NCBI RefSeq assembly: GCF_009903625.1
Contig: NZ_CP047569.1
Coordinates: forward strand, 516,001-580,000
DNA: 64,000 nt
Direction of reading: 5' to 3'
Origin: Microbulbifer sp. ALW1
Lineage (GTDB): Bacteria; Pseudomonadota; Gammaproteobacteria; Pseudomonadales; Cellvibrionaceae
Made by a program: the position numbers and the translations under genes. Shown one piece after another: positions 60,779-64,000 of this stretch; the stretch's first letter is position 1; each line of letters starts with the position of its first letter. The notes beneath the pieces were generated by a model, which searched no databases, was not told the DNA's origin, and was given only the letters and a program-made list of their open reading frames with translations.

Positions 60779-61651
60779 TTATCTATTGATTGCGGCTTTT
60801 TTAAACCACTTTTCGCGAACCAGTATCCGGATATTGGTCGCCGCCAGCACCCAGAGAATCAGCAGCGCCGCCGCCATGGAAAACCACTGTACCGCATAAC
60901 CCCAATGTTTTTGTGGCTTGATATTCACCAGCTGCCAACCGGTGGTAAACGCCGTATCCGAATCAGCGCTGATACGAATATGCCAGGCCGGTTGCGTCAA
61001 CTCGGGACTTCCGCTGACCGCTACCTGCAGGGATTGCACGCGGCTGTGACTGGGTGCCATAGACACCGTGCCATTTGAACCGGAGTTGGAGTTGGAACTG
61101 AAGTTGGAATCAGTGCTGCTATCGACACTCGGGTAGAGGAAACCGGTAATCACTTTCGCCGCCAGTGGATAAGGCACTTCCGGTAGCTGAGTCCGGTCAC
61201 TTCCCGCCGGCAACCAGCCGCGGTTGATGAGCCAGTGTGTTTTCTCCTGTTCACCCTGTCCGGTGACAAAGCTCTGCAGGACCTCATAGCCCACACGACC
61301 ATTGCGCGTGCGGTTGTCCAGATAAAAATAGTGATCGGTATAAACGCCAAGCAGCCTAACCGGTGTGTATTGCTGCAATTTTTGCAGTGACTGGATTGGT
61401 TGCGGCTGGGATGCGAGCCGCTCGTCGATATCGTTGAGGATTCTGGCCTTCTCTGCAGCGCGTTCAAGCTGCCAAACCCCAAGGCCCAGTAATAGCGGGA
61501 AAAAACACAAACACAGGATGCTGAGTGGCCAGCTGCTGATCAGTGTTACACTGGCGGCTTGCGACTGTTCCTCCAGTTCCGTGGAGTCTCTTTCCGTCCC
61601 GGAGCGCAATTCTTTGTCGCTGGATTTGAGCGACGATTTCGGAACTGTCAT
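60779..61651 (-). CDS. SURF1 family oxidase assembly protein
   Basis: 290 residues. Two membrane segments (~42-60 and ~255-275) flank a periplasmic domain with GVWQLERAAEK, YFYLDNRTRNGRVGYEV, LINRGWLPAG and QWFSMAAALLILW, all SURF1 signatures. Helps insert haem A into subunit I. A Ser/Asn-rich insertion (SSTDSNFSSNSNSGSNG, ~175-195) encoded by TTGGAN-type repeats is unusual. Confidence 0.9.
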   Translation of the reverse strand: MTVPKSSLKSSDKELRSGTERDSTELEEQSQAASVTLISSWPLSILCLCFFPLLLGLGVWQLERAAEKARILNDIDERLASQPQPIQSLQKLQQYTPVRLLGVYTDHYFYLDNRTRNGRVGYEVLQSFVTGQGEQEKTHWLINRGWLPAGSDRTQLPEVPYPLAAKVITGFLYPSVDSSTDSNFSSNSNSGSNGTVSMAPSHSRVQSLQVAVSGSPELTQPAWHIRISADSDTAFTTGWQLVNIKPQKHWGYAVQWFSMAAALLILWVLAATNIRILVREKWFKKAAINR

Positions 61652-61701
61652 GCCAATAACTACTTCTACTTCTGTTTACTGCTAAATAGTGGCGATAAAT
61701 T

Positions 61702-61926
61702 ATGTGGCTAAAAGCAATAATTGTGGTTTTGTTTCTCGCCGTGCTGGCCAGCCTGACCAGTGCACTGGTTTTTCTGTTGCGGGATATGGGCGCACCGGAA
61801 TCCAAACGCACCCTTTATGCACTCGGTATCCGAATTTCCCTTGCCGCGCTGTTACTGCTGACTATCTGGTATGGATTTCACAGCGGCATCCTTTCTAATA
61901 CCGCGCCCTGGGCCAATAAATACTAA
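61702..61926 (+). CDS. DUF2909 twin-helix membrane protein
   Basis: 74 residues with two membrane helices (IIVVLFLAVLASLTSALVFLL and ISLAALLLLTIWYGF) separated by RDMGAPESKRTLYALGIR. This small family lies on the opposite strand between coxC and SURF1 in many Pseudomonas-type oxidase clusters; function unknown. Confidence 0.88.
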   Translation: MWLKAIIVVLFLAVLASLTSALVFLLRDMGAPESKRTLYALGIRISLAALLLLTIWYGFHSGILSNTAPWANKY

Positions 61927-61942
61927 ACGCGAATTTTTCAAG

Positions 61943-61965
61943 ATGGGTGCAATCGCACCCATTTT
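61943..61965. terminator. Bidirectional terminator between DUF2909 and coxC
   Basis: ATGGGTGC-AATC-GCACCCAT with T4 on the plus side and AAAAATT-type flank on the other; both converging genes end here. Confidence 0.75.
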
Positions 61966-61993
61966 CTCTTTCGTAGTGCGCTTTTGCTTTCTA

Positions 61994-62884
61994 TTAGGCA
62001 CCAAGTACGTAGACAAAGATAAACAGGCCCACCCAGACCACATCCACAAAGTGCCAGTACCAGCTGGCTGCCTCAAACCCAAAGTGATCGTCCGGCTTGA
62101 AATGATGCGCGATCACAGAACGCAGCAGCATGATCAACAGCATGATGGTACCCAGTGTCACGTGCGCGCCGTGGAAGCCGGTGAGCATGAAGAAGGTGGT
62201 CCCATAAATCCCGGATTCGAGCGTCAGCCCAAGGTGCTGGTAGGCTTCAAAATATTCTTCCACCTGGAAAAACAGGAAGGCCACACCCAGGGCAACAGTT
62301 GCGCCCAGCCACAGATTGAATGCCTGTCGCTTGCCTTTTTTCAGGAACACATGGGCAATATGCACCGTCACACTGGAAGCAAGCAGAAGAACCGTATTGA
62401 GTAGCGGTAAGTGCCAGGGGTCAATAATCCCTTTCGGTCCCACCACTTTTGCGGCTTCGCCACTAACCGCCTGCTCGGGGGTCACCATCAACGGCCAGGT
62501 ATTCTCGAAGCCACTCCACAGCATATTGGAGCTACCGCGATCCCCTTCACCACCGAGCCACGGCAGCGCGAAAGTGCGAATGTAATACAGCGCGCCAAAG
62601 AATGCCGCGAAGAACATCACTTCGGAAAAAATAAACCAGCCCATACCCCAGACGTAGGAGCGCTTGAGCTGATCGCTATTGAGACCCTGCATATTTTCCT
62701 TGATGACTTCCGCGAACCAGAACCACAACACGGTGGCCATGGAGAGGGCGCCGGCAAAGAAAATATAGGAGCTGCCGCCATTGACCCAGGTGGCGGCACC
62801 GAAGGCCGTCAGGAATATGCCGATGGTGGCGAAGATAGGCAGCCGGGACTGCTCGGGAACATAGTAGCTGCTTTCAGTGGCCAT
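61994..62884 (-). CDS. ctaE: Cytochrome c oxidase subunit III
   Basis: 296 residues, seven membrane segments. Subunit III features: WGMGWFIFSEVMFFAAFFGALYYIR, FHGAHVTLGTIMLLIMLLR, and the C-terminal FEAASWYWHFVDVVWVGLFIFVYVLG. Part of the aa3 proton-pumping oxidase. Follows ctaG by six bases. Confidence 0.96.
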   Translation of the reverse strand: MATESSYYVPEQSRLPIFATIGIFLTAFGAATWVNGGSSYIFFAGALSMATVLWFWFAEVIKENMQGLNSDQLKRSYVWGMGWFIFSEVMFFAAFFGALYYIRTFALPWLGGEGDRGSSNMLWSGFENTWPLMVTPEQAVSGEAAKVVGPKGIIDPWHLPLLNTVLLLASSVTVHIAHVFLKKGKRQAFNLWLGATVALGVAFLFFQVEEYFEAYQHLGLTLESGIYGTTFFMLTGFHGAHVTLGTIMLLIMLLRSVIAHHFKPDDHFGFEAASWYWHFVDVVWVGLFIFVYVLGA

Positions 62885-62890
62885 AGTTTT

Positions 62891-63463
62891 CTATCCCTCT
62901 CGCTCGGAGTCGGTATTTTTGTTGTTCGCTTGTTTGGCAATTCTTTCCGTGACATCAAACAGCGTGTAGGAAAGCGTAATGGTGTTGACGCCGATGGGCA
63001 GGTCCGGGTCGACGATAAAGCGCAGACCCAGTTCAGCCGTTTCACCGGCGGCAAGTGCCTGCTGGTTGAAGCAGAAGCACTCGGTTTTATGGAAATAGTT
63101 AGCGGCCTTGAACGGCACCAGGCTGGGAATCGCCTGGCCGATCATGTCGCGGTCGGTGGGGTTGCGCGCGTGGAAAACGGTATCCACCGCTTCCCCCGGG
63201 TGTACACGGATTTCCACCGTGCCGGGCTTGAATTCCCACGGCATGTTTTCGTTGTTGCTGGCAACAAACTGTACTTTCACCGTGCGCTCGGTATCCACCG
63301 CGGCGGGTACCGCTTCGTAGCGGCCACCGGTTTTTCCGTTAAGACCGGTAATCTCACAGAAGGCATCGTATAGCGGTGGCATGATGAACAACGCAAAGCC
63401 GAGCATGCTGACCGCGAGGGTCAGCAGCTTGGCCGTGGTTTTTGCGTTTGCGCTCAGAGACAT
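62891..63463 (-). CDS. ctaG: Cytochrome c oxidase assembly protein CtaG (Cox11)
   Basis: 190 residues from ATG 63463. One N-terminal membrane anchor (~14-34) and a periplasmic Ig-like domain with the copper site KTECFCFNQQ (CFCF, ~127) and NPTDRDMIGQAIPSLVP. Inserts CuB into subunit I. Located between subunits I and III as usual. Confidence 0.95.
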   Translation of the reverse strand: MSLSANAKTTAKLLTLAVSMLGFALFIMPPLYDAFCEITGLNGKTGGRYEAVPAAVDTERTVKVQFVASNNENMPWEFKPGTVEIRVHPGEAVDTVFHARNPTDRDMIGQAIPSLVPFKAANYFHKTECFCFNQQALAAGETAELGLRFIVDPDLPIGVNTITLSYTLFDVTERIAKQANNKNTDSEREG

Positions 63464-63483
63464 CGCTTTGCCCCGCCCAGAAT

Positions 63484-64000
63484 TCAGCGCACAACCGGCG
63501 GCGTGCTGAAGGTGTGATAAGGCGCGGGAGAAGGCACGCTCCACTCCAGCCCTTCCGGATTTTCCCAAACTTCATCGGTGGCTTTTTTGCCGCCCCGAAC
63601 CGTGCGGATCACGTTAAACAGGAACACGATCTGCGCCGCGCCGAACAGGAAGGCACCCACACTGGCAATCTGGTTGAAGTCGGCAAACTGCAGCGCGTAG
63701 TCTGGAATACGCCGGGGCATACCGGCGAGGCCAACAAAGTGCATCGGGAAGAAGGTCACGTTCAGGCCGACAAACGCCATCCAGAAGTGCACCTTGCCCA
63801 TGGTCTCGTTGTACATATTCCCGGTCCACTTGGGCAGCCAATAATAGACACCGGCGGTGATCGAGAAGATGGCACCGGGCACCAGCACATAGTGGAAATG
63901 CGCCACCACAAAGTAAGTGTCGTGATACTGGAAGTCCGCTGGGGCGATGGCCAGCATCAGGCCGGAGAAGCCCCCCAGGGTAAACAGGATCACGAAGGCG
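63484..64000 (-). CDS. ctaD: Cytochrome c oxidase subunit I, partial
   Basis: C-terminal ~170 residues only; the frame is open at the right edge and the gene continues beyond the window. HDTYFVVAHFHYVLVPGAIF carries the haem a and a3 His ligands (YFVVAHFHY), followed by FWMAFVGLNVTFFPMHFVGLAGMPRRIPDY. Catalytic subunit of aa3 oxidase. Confidence 0.96.
   Translation of the reverse strand, partial: AFVILFTLGGFSGLMLAIAPADFQYHDTYFVVAHFHYVLVPGAIFSITAGVYYWLPKWTGNMYNETMGKVHFWMAFVGLNVTFFPMHFVGLAGMPRRIPDYALQFADFNQIASVGAFLFGAAQIVFLFNVIRTVRGGKKATDEVWENPEGLEWSVPSPAPYHTFSTPPVVR

Overview
The window reads as chromosomal DNA of a marine, polysaccharide-degrading gammaproteobacterium. Gene order in two blocks follows Pseudomonas-type chromosomes: cytochrome c4, dsbA, engB, polA, znu; and the aa3 oxidase run ctaD-ctaG-coxC-DUF2909-SURF1-ctaA-ctaB-sco. 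The alginate locus, the Ser/Gly linkers of its PL7 lyase and the moderately high GC suggest Cellvibrionales, with Microbulbifer as my best guess. That is inference from gene content, not from a search. I saw no rRNA, tRNA, CRISPR array or intact insertion sequence.

Layout. 1-4.0 kb: a VRR-NUC nuclease (5' end outside the window), an XPD/DinG-type helicase with an N-terminal nuclease domain, and a HEXXH metallopeptidase, all on +. 4.0-9.4 kb: housekeeping genes (TauE/SafE exporter, pirin, DUF885 peptidase, nitrilase-family amidase, SDR). 9.4-12.2 kb: tyrosine catabolism (FAH family, VOC, hpd). 12.4-14.9 kb: YqiJ/YqiK flotillin pair. 15.2-18.5 kb: fpr with a divergent FinR-like LysR regulator, then a RimK-like ATP-grasp protein. 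18.9-36.7 kb: a complete alginate utilisation locus with a FadR/GntR regulator, two TonB-dependent receptors, PL6, PL17 and PL7 lyases, KdgF, an MFS uptake protein, a DEH reductase and KDG kinase. 36.9-44.5 kb: a GNAT/C39-peptidase fusion, an M28 peptidase, several poorly known secreted proteins and a cytochrome c with Ftr1-like features. 44.6-54.8 kb: dsbA, cc4, engB, a Fur-box operon, polA and znuABC. 54.8-56.3 kb: an AT-rich orphan insertion. 56.3-64 kb: CPBP protease and the cytochrome aa3 oxidase cluster, ctaD running off the end.

How it works together. PL7 (probably surface or secreted), PL6 and PL17 cut alginate outside or in the periplasm. The two TonB receptors import oligomers. PL17 releases unsaturated monouronate, KdgF linearises it to DEH, the MFS protein carries it across the inner membrane, the SDR reduces it to 2-keto-3-deoxygluconate, and KdgK phosphorylates it to KDPG. 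KDPG aldolase is not in the window. A repeated ATTGGT(T/C)..AC motif upstream of fadR and both receptor genes is the likely FadR-family operator.

Most unusual signals: (1) two intergenic elements at 38.1 and 43.2 kb, each a helix of about 30 bp enclosing two hairpins with GGA loops that resemble CsrA/RsmA sites; nearly all arm differences are G-U compatible on the + strand, pointing to a conserved RNA. (2) A hairpin-rich stretch with a strong terminator between polA and engB, where Spot 42 and ErsA sit in other genera. (3) A predicted RLAN/RimK + acetyltransferase + papain-like peptidase system whose two genes flank the alginate locus. (4) A possible crosslink-repair cassette at the left edge. 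(5) znuC beginning at a CTG codon that overlaps the stop of a 10-codon leader ORF.
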